Shown in pieces: positions 10,876 to 20,699 of a stretch of 64,000 bases of DNA. The stretch covers positions 1-64,000 of the forward strand of contig WSYH01002502.1 of the NCBI GenBank assembly GCA_036426205.1. The letters are read 5' to 3'. This stretch comes from Ascaphus truei (lineage: Eukaryota > Chordata > Amphibia > Anura > Ascaphidae). The position numbers and the translations under genes are program-made. Each line of letters opens with the position of its first letter. Positions within the stretch are counted from its first letter, which is position 1. The notes under the pieces are model-generated. The model searched no databases. It was given only the letters and a program-made list of their open reading frames with translations, and was not told the origin of the DNA.

Positions 10876-11500
10876 GACCATCACTCATCACCCTATACTT
10901 CTCCCTGAGTGCCAATGTCAGCTGGCGCAGGATGATGTCGGGCACCGTATCACTGCAAGCGTATGTAGGTTGGGTTCTGAGAGCGGGTGTTCTTCTGTGA
11001 GCGGGTGTACTTGTGGCGGCGGGCGAGGGTAGATTGTCTGGGAGGAATCTTTCCTCCTGTCTTGGTCACCGTGTTGTCTCCTGGCGTGGTCTTGATGGGG
11101 TTGTCATGTTATCCTCCTCCTCAACGGCATACATGTTCACAAATTCTTCTGGTGGAGGGGGTGTACTTGGAGTTGGAAGGCGGTTGAAGGTCCCATTCAT
11201 CATATCCATGCCACCCTCCTGCTCCGGCGTCGGGGATACAGGGGCATGAACACCGAGCAAATTATGTATCCCCGCTATGTCAGTCTCTATCTTCTCATCC
11301 GTTGATCCATCTTCTGCATCTGTTGATCCATATTTAGCATGGTCTCCAGAAGCAGATCTATCTTTACCAGCATAGTAGAGTTCCTGGAGATATCCACACT
11401 TAACCCATTCAGCATGCGGTCTAACAAGCTGGTTCTTGTGCATGACGTGCTGTGGACATCTGGGTGGATGGGTGCTATGGAGGATGAGATGGGGGTTCCA

Positions 11501-11790
11501 TGGAGAGAAGCGGCAGCGTCATCAAAGAGGGATGGATGAGGTGACCTGTGGATTTCCGGGAGAGGAAAAGTGGCAGCGTCGTCGAAGAGGGATGGAGAAA
11601 GTGACCTGTGGATTTCCGGGCGAGAAGCGGCAGAGTCGTCTAAGCGTAATGGAGAAAGTGACCCGTGGATTTCAGGGGCACCAGCGGCAGCGTCGTCAAA
11701 GAGCAGTGGCGAAGATGACCTGTAGATTTCCGGGAGAGCGGTGGCAGAGTCGTCGAAGCATAAATGAGGAAGTGGCCTGTGGGTTCGATG
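11501..11790 (-). repeat. 57-60-bp coding tandem repeat within the accessory gene
   Basis: Five degenerate units, each containing CTGTGGATTTCCGGG-like and GGCAGCGTCGTC-like parts on the plus strand. On the minus strand they encode 19-20-residue acidic Ser/Pro units (PEIHRSLSP + LFDDAA). Unit length divisible by three keeps the frame. Confidence 0.75.
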
Positions 11791-12159
11791 GGTTGGCTGC
11801 CATATTTTTTGCGTTGTGTGTACATCACCGAATTTCTTCTTGACATAATAAGGCTTATGTGTTTTAAAACCCTTAGCCTTTGGGGTCAGCAGAAGGTTTT
11901 CTTTATTAGCCTTAGCTTTGGCCTTGGCTTGGAAACGGCTGCCGCCGCCTTTCGCTTTTTCTGCATGACAGGCACGGCAGAGGCGAGTGGGTTCCTGCGT
12001 CCGTAGAATCGGGGTTGATCCATGGAAGCAGATGGCACAATGCAGTATCTGGACAAGGGCAAGTTCAGATAAAGATCATCGAGTGGTGGGCTATGCAAAG
12101 TTTGTAACCTTTTATGCATGGCGACGAGGTACAGGTGTTGAAAGTGGGCGTACTCCAAT

Positions 12160-12275
12160 GTGAGTAATTAACGTTTAAATACACCTACATTTTGTGGATT
12201 CACTGCACATTGAATACACATCGACTAAACATGGAATATACATTCTTGTGTTTGTATTTCTTTCTACTCGCAGCA
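12160..12275. promoter_or_regulatory. Presumed divergent intergenic region / 5' intron end
   Basis: A short gap lies between the accessory gene (leftward) and the transposase ATG (12276, rightward). A pyrimidine tract ending in CGCAG stands two bases before the ATG, so a 5' UTR intron acceptor is possible. Promoter function is inferred from the arrangement only. Confidence 0.3.
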
Positions 12276-13872
12276 ATGCCTGTTAAAAAGATTTCAAAGG
12301 ATCTCAGCATGAGAATTAAGGAGATGTTCACGAGCGGTTAGGTGCTTCTGGGCTCGTTGTGCCATCAACCACCGTGTGCTATCATGCACACAGAAAAACC
12401 AGACAACGCACGAGGACACCAACGGTAACTAACGCGTAAGTATCTATATAATACAGTATATCTATTATTGTAGCATATTAATAGAACTATATATTGTGAG
12501 ATCTATCTAATGTTATAGTTATTTCGGTATATTTATATAACTACTGTATATATATATTATTTATATTGCTGCATATTAATAGAACTATATATTGTGTAGA
12601 TCTATCTAATTTTATAGTTATTGCGGTATATTTATATAACTACAGTAAATCTATTGAGTATATTTCTGCATTTTAATAGAACTATATATTGTGTAGATCT
12701 ATCTCATTGTATACTATTTTTTACTGCAAATTATGTGCTGTGCTTGTGGCCTACTGCACTGTAACTTACCGAATTGTTGTTTTTCTGTACATTGTAGGGA
12801 GACAACTCTTGTGGTCGACAAAATAAGTGAAGAGAATGATGAGAAGAGCGCATTAAGGGTCAAATACACTCTGCAGCAAAATCATAATCTCACTGAATCC
12901 GAGACCAGCATAAAGAAGATGAGACACAGAATTGGATGGAAATATGGACGTGTGAGGTTAGTACTGGACAGTACAGGAGGTAAAAGTGTTGTTTAAGAAA
13001 CTGTACTGTACCTCTAAAATTATTTATTCCTTGTCATTACAGAGCGTACCCTATGATAAGGGACGTTAACGAAATCAAGAGAGTGGTCCAGGCCCAGGCA
13101 TGGATCGACAGTGGAGAAACTTTCCAGGATTGCATCTTCACTGACGAGTCTACTGTTTCGCTGGAGAGATTTGCCACCTTTGCATTCCACAAAAAAGGTC
13201 GCATATCTATGAAGCCGCGTCCAAAACACCCAGTGAAGATGCATGTGTGGGGTGCCATCTCTAGGCATGGGCCAGGATGCATCGTCATCTTTGAAGGTAC
13301 AGTAAAATGTATGTTACACGCTTTTGCCTTACGCACTGTACTGTACTAGTGTGCAGTTTTTTGAGCACTTTTCTTTTCTTGTTATGGGAATCATGAATAG
13401 AGCTTTCTTTCAAGAGAAAAGTGTGCCTGAGATTGTGGAATACATCACACATGAGTTCCCGGATGGTCACCGTTTCTACCAGGACAATGATCCGAAGCAC
13501 ACCGCGTCAACAGCGCATATCCTTGAGCGCGGTATCAACTGGGTGAAGACGCCAGCGGAGTAAGTGCAGTAATCGTGTCTCATTTTTTCCCACTGTTATT
13601 ACTGTGTACTGTATCTCTTAAACTAATTGTCCTTTTTTTCCCCCTCCAATGACTTATCGCCAGACTTCAATCCTATCGAAATGGTCTGGCATCAGCTGAA
13701 GGACCATATCCGAAAAGTCGTGAAACCCTCCAAAAAGGATGAGTTGGCGCAAGGCATACAGAGTTTTTGGAACGATGTACTCACTGTGGAACGATGCAAT
13801 AAATATATTGACCATATTGCGACTGTGTTGCCCATTGTGATCGCGCGTAATGGGCAAGCATCAGGAAGGTAG
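12276..13872 (+). pseudogene. Tc1/mariner-like transposase with spliceosomal introns
   Basis: Five blocks can be assembled. Exon 1, 12276-12424: MPVKKISKDLSMRIKEMF, then an HTH-like VPSTTVCYHAHRKT after a 1-base frameshift near 12339. Exon 2, 12802-12956: ends HRIGWKYGRVR. Exon 3, 13043-13296: CIFTDES with the first catalytic Asp, and HVWGAIS. Exon 4, 13388-13559: [12 protein letters not shown] with the second Asp. Exon 5, from about 13657-13664 to 13872: SPDFNPIEMVW with the catalytic Glu. Junctions show GT donors at 12425, 12957, 13297 and 13560 and AG acceptors at 12800 and 13041. The acceptor before exon 4 reads GG, and exon 5 joins one base out of frame. The assembled length of about 310 residues suits the family (usually about 340). 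The family excises and inserts at TA. Introns are unusual for Tc1/mariner elements. Confidence 0.8.
12465..12715. repeat. Three tandem ~97-bp repeats in transposase intron 1
   Basis: The unit contains TTAATAGAACTATATATTGTG, AGATCTATCTA and a TATTTATATAACTAC tail. Three successive, slightly diverged copies lie wholly inside the inferred first intron. Confidence 0.75.
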
Positions 13873-13933
13873 TATGGTATAGTACTGTACTGTAGTATTG
13901 AAAGTACAGTATGATAGGTGTGGGTATGATAGG

Positions 13934-15350
13934 TGTAGGGATCATATTATTATGATGAACTGCCTTTTCAAATTACTGTATGTCATTATCTTTTAACTTC
14001 ATGCAGCTGTACCCTGTACCCCCCTCCCCCACGCACACACACAAGGCTCGCTCAAGGATTTGAAACTCTTATCGACAGACACCTCCACAGTGTCATTCAT
14101 TTTCTGAAGCTTGCCATTGTGTTCTTTATCCGTCCATAGCCGAGCGTCACCTCACTGCGCCTGCGTGTAATCCTCTTTGAGATGGGAGCTAGCTGATTAC
14201 TGCGCATGACTCACCCAACTCACCCCCCCTCCAACCCTTTGAGGCTTTGTTTACGGTAACGCTTTGGAAAAATCCCTTCTCGAATTTGATATGTAAATCT
14301 GATTTGCACAGCATTGTGAGAATTGAGAGTTAAAAAAACCATTAACTGATTCATGTTGTTTTGTCATTTATTCTTTTTCTTCGGTGTATTGTGGGTGTGG
14401 GGGGGAGGGTTGTTGTCAATGATTCTGATTATCAAGAATGTAAATAAATATTAATTTTATTTTATCAGGAACAAAAAAAAAATATATAAAACGCTTGCCA
14501 TTGTGTTTTTAATCTGTCCCTAGCAGAGCATCACCTCTCTATGGCCTAGGAGCTAGTGATTACTGCGCATGCGCCTGTAAATTCACCACTGCTTGCTTCA
14601 GTGAGTGACAAAAAAAAACCTTTTTTTTCTCCTCATTTTTTATTTTTATTTTCTTCACAAGCCTGCAAAAACCATCTTGATATTATGATATTCAATCTGT
14701 GCTGTACAGTAGCTTTTGACTGCGACCCTGTGCGTTTGACTGCACATGGTTGGTTTGTGTACTTTTTATGTACAGTACTGTATTTGGGGGTGTAGGGATC
14801 ATATTATTATGATGAACTGCCTTTTCAAATTACAGTACTTTATGTCATTATCTTTGAACTTCATGCAGCTGTACCCTGTACCCCCATCCCCCACGCACAC
14901 ACACAAGGCTCGCACAAGGATTTGAAACTCTTATCGACAGACACATCTACAGAGTCATTCATTTTCTGTCGCTTGTCATTGTGTTCTTAATCTGTCCCTA
15001 GCCGAGTGTCACCTCACTGCGCCTGCGTGTAATCCTCTTTGAGATGGGAGCTAGCTGATTACTGCGCATGACTCACCCAATCCCCCCCCACTTCCAACCC
15101 TTTGAGGCTTTGTTTACGGTAACGCTATGGAAAATCCCTTCTCGAATTTGATATGTAAATCGGATTTGCACAGCACTGTGAGAATTGAGAGTTAAAAAAA
15201 CATTAACTGATTCATGTTGTTTTGTCATTTATTCTTTTTCTTTGGTGTACTGTAGTTGTGGGTGGGGGTGGTTGTTGTCAATGATTCTGATTATCAAGAA
15301 TGTAAATAAATATTTATTTTATTTTATCAGGAACCGAAAATAACAAATAT
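13934..15350. repeat. Direct duplication of ~560 bp (13934-14490 and 14791-15350)
   Basis: TGTAGGGATCATATTATTATG through TTTTATCAGGAAC recurs 857 bases downstream with few differences. The spacer contains a third, partial unit (about 14490-14590, CGCTTGCCATTGTGTT...). There is no coding potential. It lies just 3' of the transposase, so it is probably transposon non-coding DNA. Confidence 0.85.
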
Positions 15351-15930
15351 AAAAATAATCATGAATAATACATAATGCAGTCTTTATTAAGTTCTTCTGT
15401 CAGATGGAAATTGAGGGCTGGTGGATAAACATGAATAATGCACATTGATAATAATATTAATTAATAATATATAATATATATATATATAGTAATATAATTT
15501 TTTCCGTCTTTATCTTCTTCCTCATTCTGTGTACAGTACAGTAGTTCATTGAGAGAGGAGAGGTTTTGTGTACATCATTACTGCTGTTTAGATACTGTAC
15601 ACTTAATTGTACAAACAGTTCACAGACTGTACACGACACCCCCCTCTCTCCCAGTCCATCCTTTTTTGCTGAAAAGACAAGAAAACAAAAAATTAGTGCA
15701 GTTATGTGCATACTGTATTAAGGCATTGTGTGCTGTGTAGTACTGTTAAACTAGTCTATTCTGGAACTACTGTATACTGTGACTACTGTTAAATACTTTG
15801 TAATCAGATGGCTGGTGCTGCTCTCTTTGGAAAGAAAGAAATTGAGCGGTTACTGTACTGTAGGTGCATACTGTATTATGGTATTGTGTACTGTATACTG
15901 TAGCTACAGTACTCCATATTGGACTACAGT
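15351..15930. other. Non-coding stretch 5' of accessory gene copy B
   Basis: AT-rich DNA with a TA run (15460-15487) and many CTGTACTGTA repeats. At about 15808 an ATG-led frame MAGAALFGKKEIERLL looks exon-like and precedes a GT, but it is too short to judge. Confidence 0.4.
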
Positions 15931-16380
15931 ATGCAGTTACCGTGTGGGATAAGTGTGGATATCCCCGGGAACTCTATTGTGCTGGCAAAGATAGATCTGC
16001 TTCTGGAGACCATGCTAAATATGGATAAACGGATGTTAAATATGGATCAACGGATGCAGAAGATGGATCAACGGATGGAGAAGATGGATCGACGGATGGA
16101 GAAGATAGAGACTGACATAGCGGGGATCCATAATTTACTCGGTGTTCATGCCCCTGTATCCCCGACGCCGGAGCAGGAGGGTGGCATGGATGTGATGAAT
16201 GGGACCTTTGACCACCTTCCATCACCAAGTGCACCCCCTCCACCAGATTTTGTATACATGTATGCCATTGAGGAGGAGTATAACATGACAACTCCGTCAA
16301 GACAACGCCAGGAGACAACACGGCGACCAAGACAGGAGGAAAGCTTCCTCCCAGACAAGGTAAAGGAAGGCGTAGGCTAA
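15931..16380 (+). pseudogene. BEN-like accessory gene, copy B (5' portion only)
   Basis: The frame is in good order: MQLPCGISVDIPGNSIVLAK, a Met-rich heptad run (four to five NMDQRMQKMDQRM-like repeats), KIETDIAGIHNLLGVHAP, the Pro-rich spacer and TTRRPRQEESFLPDK. It matches copy A (10863-11443 region) but without copy A's frameshift or stop. Homology ends at CCCAGACAAG, where the sequence continues GTAAAGG, a good splice-donor shape. The BEN-like part is therefore missing or was spliced from further on. The heptad run is longer here than in copy A, so repeat number varies. Confidence 0.65.
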
Positions 16381-16989
16381 GCAGCAGATCCAGGTTTGAG
16401 AGAGAAGGAGAGAGAAGGAGCGCCGTTCCCGGAAGTTTCGCCTCCGTGTGATGCAACATCCGCCTGGAAGTTCCGCCTCCTAGTGACGTACCATCTGCCC
16501 CAAACAAGTGGGGAATAACAGGAAGGCTCTTCGGCTGCTACCGCAGTGGACAAACAGTCCGGCACCCATCTCTATTGCCTGCTATTATCTGGAATCTTGT
16601 GATTAGTGTCCCAATTTTACCCGATCTGAACCTGCTGCGAACCTTTATGTCTTCCGGAACCCTCTTTTTTATGTTGTTTATTAAATAGCTTTTATTCATA
16701 TTTGCCTTGCTAGTGTTTGTCTTGTTTGTCTGTCTGATTTTGTTTGTTTTGTTTTGTTGTCATTTGTTTTGGACTTTTGATGTCAGCACCAATTGTTTGG
16801 CATACTGCACCATAATTTGTTTTGTTTTCTTTTCACATATTTCACCCGTGCACGGCGGGAGCTGCATATCCGTTCCTTCACTGCCCTTAATCCAGAGGAC
16901 ACTGTTGGGACTGTTCACGTAATGTTTGGACATTTCATATATATAATTGGACTTATAAGGCGCCGGTTTTCCTTTTTTCCTGTGTTATT
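16381..16989. other. Unassigned region
   Basis: A GC-moderate segment (CGCCGTTCCCGGAAGTTTCGC..., about 16400-16680) is followed by a T/G-rich run (16690-16860). No domain was recognised in any frame. The first part looks like a promoter-type or UTR segment of a retroelement, without proof. Confidence 0.3.
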
Positions 16990-17085
16990 CATCCCACTTG
17001 TAGTACAAAGGACTCGGGGGCATCCATTTAGGTTGGAGGAAAGGAGATTTCACCAGCAACAAAGGAAAGGGTTCTTTACAGTAAG
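16990..17085 (+). mobile_element. 3'-end fragment of the CR1/L2-type LINE
   Basis: CATCCCACTTGTAGTACAAAGG through GGGTTCTTTACAG is closely similar to 62565-62652 in the 3' region of the LINE at 60330-62975. Only this short tail segment is present. Confidence 0.7.
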
Positions 17086-17625
17086 TATACTGATTGGGTA
17101 CCCCCGCTACAGCTTGAAATGATTGGAATGGTGCTTTTAGGGGCAGATAAAGAGTTATACTAAAGACACACAGAACCCCTATGCAGCACTCTATTCCTAA
17201 GTGAGATGGTGAGTAAATTAAAAACTATTCTTTATTCAAACATATAGTTAAAACAATGGGGTTTAAAACGAGTATTAAATAACGACAAGTGTTTAACAGG
17301 CTCTTGGGGTTAGGTACTCCAGAGGAGCGTCAGTTGGGGTGGTAAAGTCCAGTGTTTGTGAACTCACTGGCCCTAGCCACCTTCATATGGAGCGATAGGC
17401 TAGAGGTAAGTGTTGTGAGGGACGATAGTAGTTGTCATATATGTAGTGCCACAGTAAATGAGTACTTTATTGGTGTACAGGATTGGTAGAACCGAACAAT
17501 GTGCTGCTGGATATTGCAGTCCGATAGAGATATGGTCGTATGAATATACAGTTGTGGTAAGTGTGCACCAAGTGTGCTATGCTGACGCCAACTGGGATAT
17601 GTTGTGCGTAAGCGTACAGTTAGAC

Positions 17626-17626
17626 C

Positions 17627-17687
<61 letters not shown>
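17626..17687. repeat. (TA)n microsatellite
   Basis: About 29 uninterrupted TA units inside the PLE 3 non-coding region. Confidence 0.95.
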
Positions 17688-17688
<1 letters not shown>

Positions 17689-18189
17689 CGTGTGAACCTT
17701 GGATCTAAAGTGTGTAGATCCTTGGTAAACACTAGTACTCAAATGGTTTACTGATAGATGTATGGACACTGCTTAATCTCCTAGTTGAACACATTAGGAG
17801 TTGTAGCTAAGAGCTGCACCTTTAAGGACCAATGGATTGGTAAGTAATATATAGCCTTTGCCTAGTTGGTGCAGCGCTGTAACATATATGCTATAGAAAC
17901 TGGCACTCCAGATTTAAATTACTGGGTTGAGGTACTGTGAGCTGTTTGAGGTAAAATCCTATCTTATAAATAAGGTGCTTGGATGACAGCAAGATAGTGC
18001 TCTCTTAAGTATATCACTGCTTTCTATGTGGCCAGATATATCAATCGTTCCCTAGTTTTGGCTCTAAAGACCATCGGGTCTGTATGGAGCCCTTGTGTGT
18101 GCCGCAGCCGAGCCACGCTGACTTCCTCTGATCGCATGGAGTCAGTGTCTGTGAACTGGGGCTCTGCGCGTGCACGTGACTACGTGGTG

Positions 18190-18235
18190 CCGACGCGCGC
18201 GTTTCGCGGGTATGCTTTTTCAAGGCCAGGTATAC
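18190..18235 (-). ncRNA. Degenerate hammerhead-type block of PLE 3
   Basis: The minus strand reads CCTTGAAAAAGC...CCCGCGAAACGCGC. The GAAACGCG half is kept but the CUGANGA half is TTGAAAA, so this copy should not fold as a hammerhead. Confidence 0.35.
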
Positions 18236-18679
18236 GGGGGGTATCCTTTGCTTGCGGAAGGTATTTATAGCACTTGGTTTAACCTTTAATAACCCCTTGG
18301 AGTGATTCAGCGCATGCGCACTGGGAGGCTGGTCTGAGTGACTGATCGTGGCCAGTATCATCTCAAATGAGCTATCGAAATGTATTGAAGCTATGGCATG
18401 CTGCTATTGTGGTTAATGAAAGTTGCTATTGTTTGTTGTAAACTGTATGTTAAATATGTACTATGTGTGTAGTAGCTGTCAATTGTGTTTACCACTACTT
18501 TGGAGGTGAATAAAATAAATAAACTAATATGTAGTCTGTTTGTATCCTATGTGTCTTTATTTGGTTAACAATGTGTTTGAATGATATTATGTATTGGCAG
18601 GCATGGAGCAGACTTGTGAGACTTCATTGGTGACAATTAAATAATGGTGATGGTAATGAACAGCAAAGTTTGGAATGAA

Positions 18680-19388
18680 CTAGTAGATATTATATGAAGG
18701 GACTAAAGACAAATCCTTCATTAAGGCCTTTTGTGTTAGTGCATGAAGTGTGTAAATCCAACGTGCTTCCTTCTGTAGTAGCACTGTGTCCACATTACCT
18801 CTCCAGGGGCCTAGAGAGAATTGATCAATGCCTCTGAATGTTATGGATTTGATGTTTCCATTTTGGCACGAGTTGACATGTCTTGCCAGGGGTGTATCTA
18901 CATTGTTGCGTATTGTACCTATGTGTTCCAGTACACGCTGTTTGAATTGTCGTTTTGTTTTTCCTATGTAGATTTTACCGCATAGACATAGTCCTTGGTA
19001 TATGACCCCGAATGTTTGGCAACTGATGAATTTCCTGATCTGGAAGGTTTTATAGTTATTCCAGTTGTGGAATGTTTTAGTGGTAGTAATGTGTTGGCAC
19101 GCTTTACAGTGTTGGCATGAAAAGCTGCCCTGTGGTTTTGGTGGTAGCCATGAAAGTGTTGGTGTCTCCTTGTAGTGGCTGTGGACTAGGATATCTTTGA
19201 GATTTTTGGCTCTTCTACTGACCATGGAAGGGAATGTTTGAATGACTTCTCTGATATCCTCGTCCGCTAAAAGAATATGCCAGTGTTTATGGAGAATTTC
19301 CCTGGCTAGATTCCACTGTTTGTTGAATGTTCCCACAAAACGTATTACTTTCTTCTCAATGGGTGATCTTTTGTCCAGGAGGAGGTTA
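18680..19388 (-). pseudogene. PLE 3 C-terminal ORF with GIY-YIG endonuclease
   Basis: The frame is open from the truncation point near 19388 (LLLDKRSPIEKKVIRFVGTF...) to a stop at 18680. It contains REILHKHWHILLADEDI, a linker with SRRAKNLKDILVHS, a Cys/His cluster (FSCQHCKACQH) and the nuclease core FGVIYQGLCLCGKIYIGKTK...RVLEH. The late stretch KEARWIYTLHAL matches the Glu/Tyr block of the other PLE tails. The frame itself has no stop, but the RT domain is missing. Sequence differs strongly from PLEs 1, 2 and 4, so it is a separate lineage. Confidence 0.85.
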
Positions 19389-19392
19389 GCAC

Positions 19393-19668
19393 ATGGAGAT
19401 GAAGCACTTCACTTTGTTTCTTCGTGAAAATGAGGTAAAATACAGATGGGGCTTCCCGTTTAAACTTATAGCTAGTAATGGAGGCAAGTTTCTCACCATC
19501 CGACGGCCGGAGGATATGTTCCCTTTCACCCGTGCGCTGGGCATATCTCCCCCAGCTACATGGCTGCCTAACTCAACTCAGACAGCCACGCGAGGAGAAG
19601 AAGCAGATGGCGGCCCGACAGCCACCACGAAAAGAGCGGTGACTCAACGCTCAACCAGAAATAAATGA
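19393..19668 (+). pseudogene. L1-type LINE ORF1, C-terminal fragment
   Basis: FLRENEVKYRWGFPFKLIAS followed by TRALGISPPATWLP matches the C-terminal RNA-binding domain of L1 ORF1 proteins (the YRWGFPFKL signature). The start is a truncation against PLE 3, so the trimer-forming N-terminus is absent. The tail after LP is low-complexity Thr/Arg. In the family this protein coats L1 RNA. Confidence 0.7.
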
Positions 19669-20420
19669 GCTAGCTGCGAATTGAACTCCAACACCCGGTT
19701 CCCACGTTGATTGACTCACCTCTGGATCACGGAGACAATGGAGCAGGAGGTGACGGATCCCCGGACGGGGCACACCAGCCCTGGATGTCCTGCGTCTTGC
19801 AGCTTCCTCGTCAACAGACCGACCCCACGGCCATCCACACCCAGATGCCCTGCGACCGACCGGCAACATGAAAACTCCACTAGTGTCTGCTCACCTGAGG
19901 CCCAGGATAGGTGGTCAGAAGAGAGAACAGCAGCCAGAGGGGCCAGGACCCCTGCAGAGAAGGCTGCGTGGGCCCACGCACAAGCAGAAGCCACCGGGCT
20001 TGTTTTCAGGGGGGGCGGGTTAAACGAGCAAAGAGGGCCCAGAAAGGGAATGTGACCCCACACCCGACCTGGGAATCTTCAAACTGTGAGTACTCAAACC
20101 CCCCCTCTCCTCCACGGAAGGAGGCCACACAAAAGAGACCCCGCAGACTAGAGTGTTGAGCCTGGCGGCTGCCGTGGCATAAACACCCATGGACTGGGAC
20201 ACTGTTCTGAGAACGGGATCGGTTTCCTTCTCCTTCCCCGTTTGAAGGAGCATCAGCACATAGGTTAACGCTGATAACCCTGTTAGCCACTCTCCTCGCT
20301 TATGTTACTACCGCTTAATATCTGTTGATGTTGGAAAAACATGATTATGTGAATGTTCTCTCATGTTCTCTCATATCCCACAAATGTCTTATCACACCCC
20401 CAATGGTGATACTGCTGCGG
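19669..20420 (+). other. L1 inter-ORF / downstream DNA
   Basis: This follows ORF1 directly and has only short frames on both strands. It probably belongs to the same L1 fragment; ORF2 is not found in this orientation. Confidence 0.4.
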
Positions 20421-20429
20421 CCCCTCCTA

Positions 20430-20690
20430 TCCTCTGACTTACCCGGAAAAATGTGGGGATGTTATCCGGCTCTCACGGGTCTTCTCCGCGCGGCCCGAAA
20501 TTAGCTGATAGCGCTAATAGCGCTAGACAATGAAAGTGCTTAGCGCTAAACAATAGAAATGCCTGCAGGCGCCCAAAATGGCCAAAAACGGCCCCCATCA
20601 GCCCGCAACATCCCGCGATTTGCCCGCGATTTTTAAAATCGTGGGGAAAAGGCTGCAGGAGAATAAAGGCGGCCGCCACTGTAAGTGCCT
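20430..20690. other. Unassigned GC-rich segment
   Basis: GCGCTAATAGCGCTAGAC and GGCCAAAAACGGCCCC are short palindromes in a moderately GC-rich stretch. It could be a MITE remnant; ends are not defined. Confidence 0.25.
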
Positions 20691-20699
20691 AGATCCATT

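Larger units (their letters stand above)
10863..12050 (-). pseudogene. BEN-like accessory protein of Tc1-like element, copy A, 5' part
   Basis: One minus-strand frame can be followed from about 12050 to the PLE insertion. In order it shows: a C-x2-CH motif (LCRACHAEKAKGG); an Ala/Lys-rich basic run (FQAKAKAKANKEN), nuclear-localisation-like; five 19-20-residue repeats of the form PEIHRSLSPSLFDDAA; a Met/Asp/Gln heptad-like segment (NMDQQMQKMDQRM), probably a coiled coil; a conserved block (KIETDIAGIHNLLGVHAP); a Pro-rich spacer; then the start of the BEN-like domain (VPDIILRQLTLALREKY). Defects are a 1-base deletion near 11300, a CGA-to-TGA-type stop at 11066-11068 (copy B keeps Arg there) and the PLE insertion. 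It is divergent from the transposase at 12276. It resembles no protein I can name beyond the BEN-like end. Confidence 0.6.
17100..19388 (-). mobile_element. Penelope-like element 3, 5'-truncated
   Basis: The coding tail (18680-19388) reads leftwards and is followed by about 1.5 kb of non-coding DNA. That stretch includes a TA microsatellite and a degenerate hammerhead-type block (18190-18235). The upstream end stops abruptly at about 19388 against L1 ORF1 sequence. The left boundary is uncertain. Confidence 0.65.
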
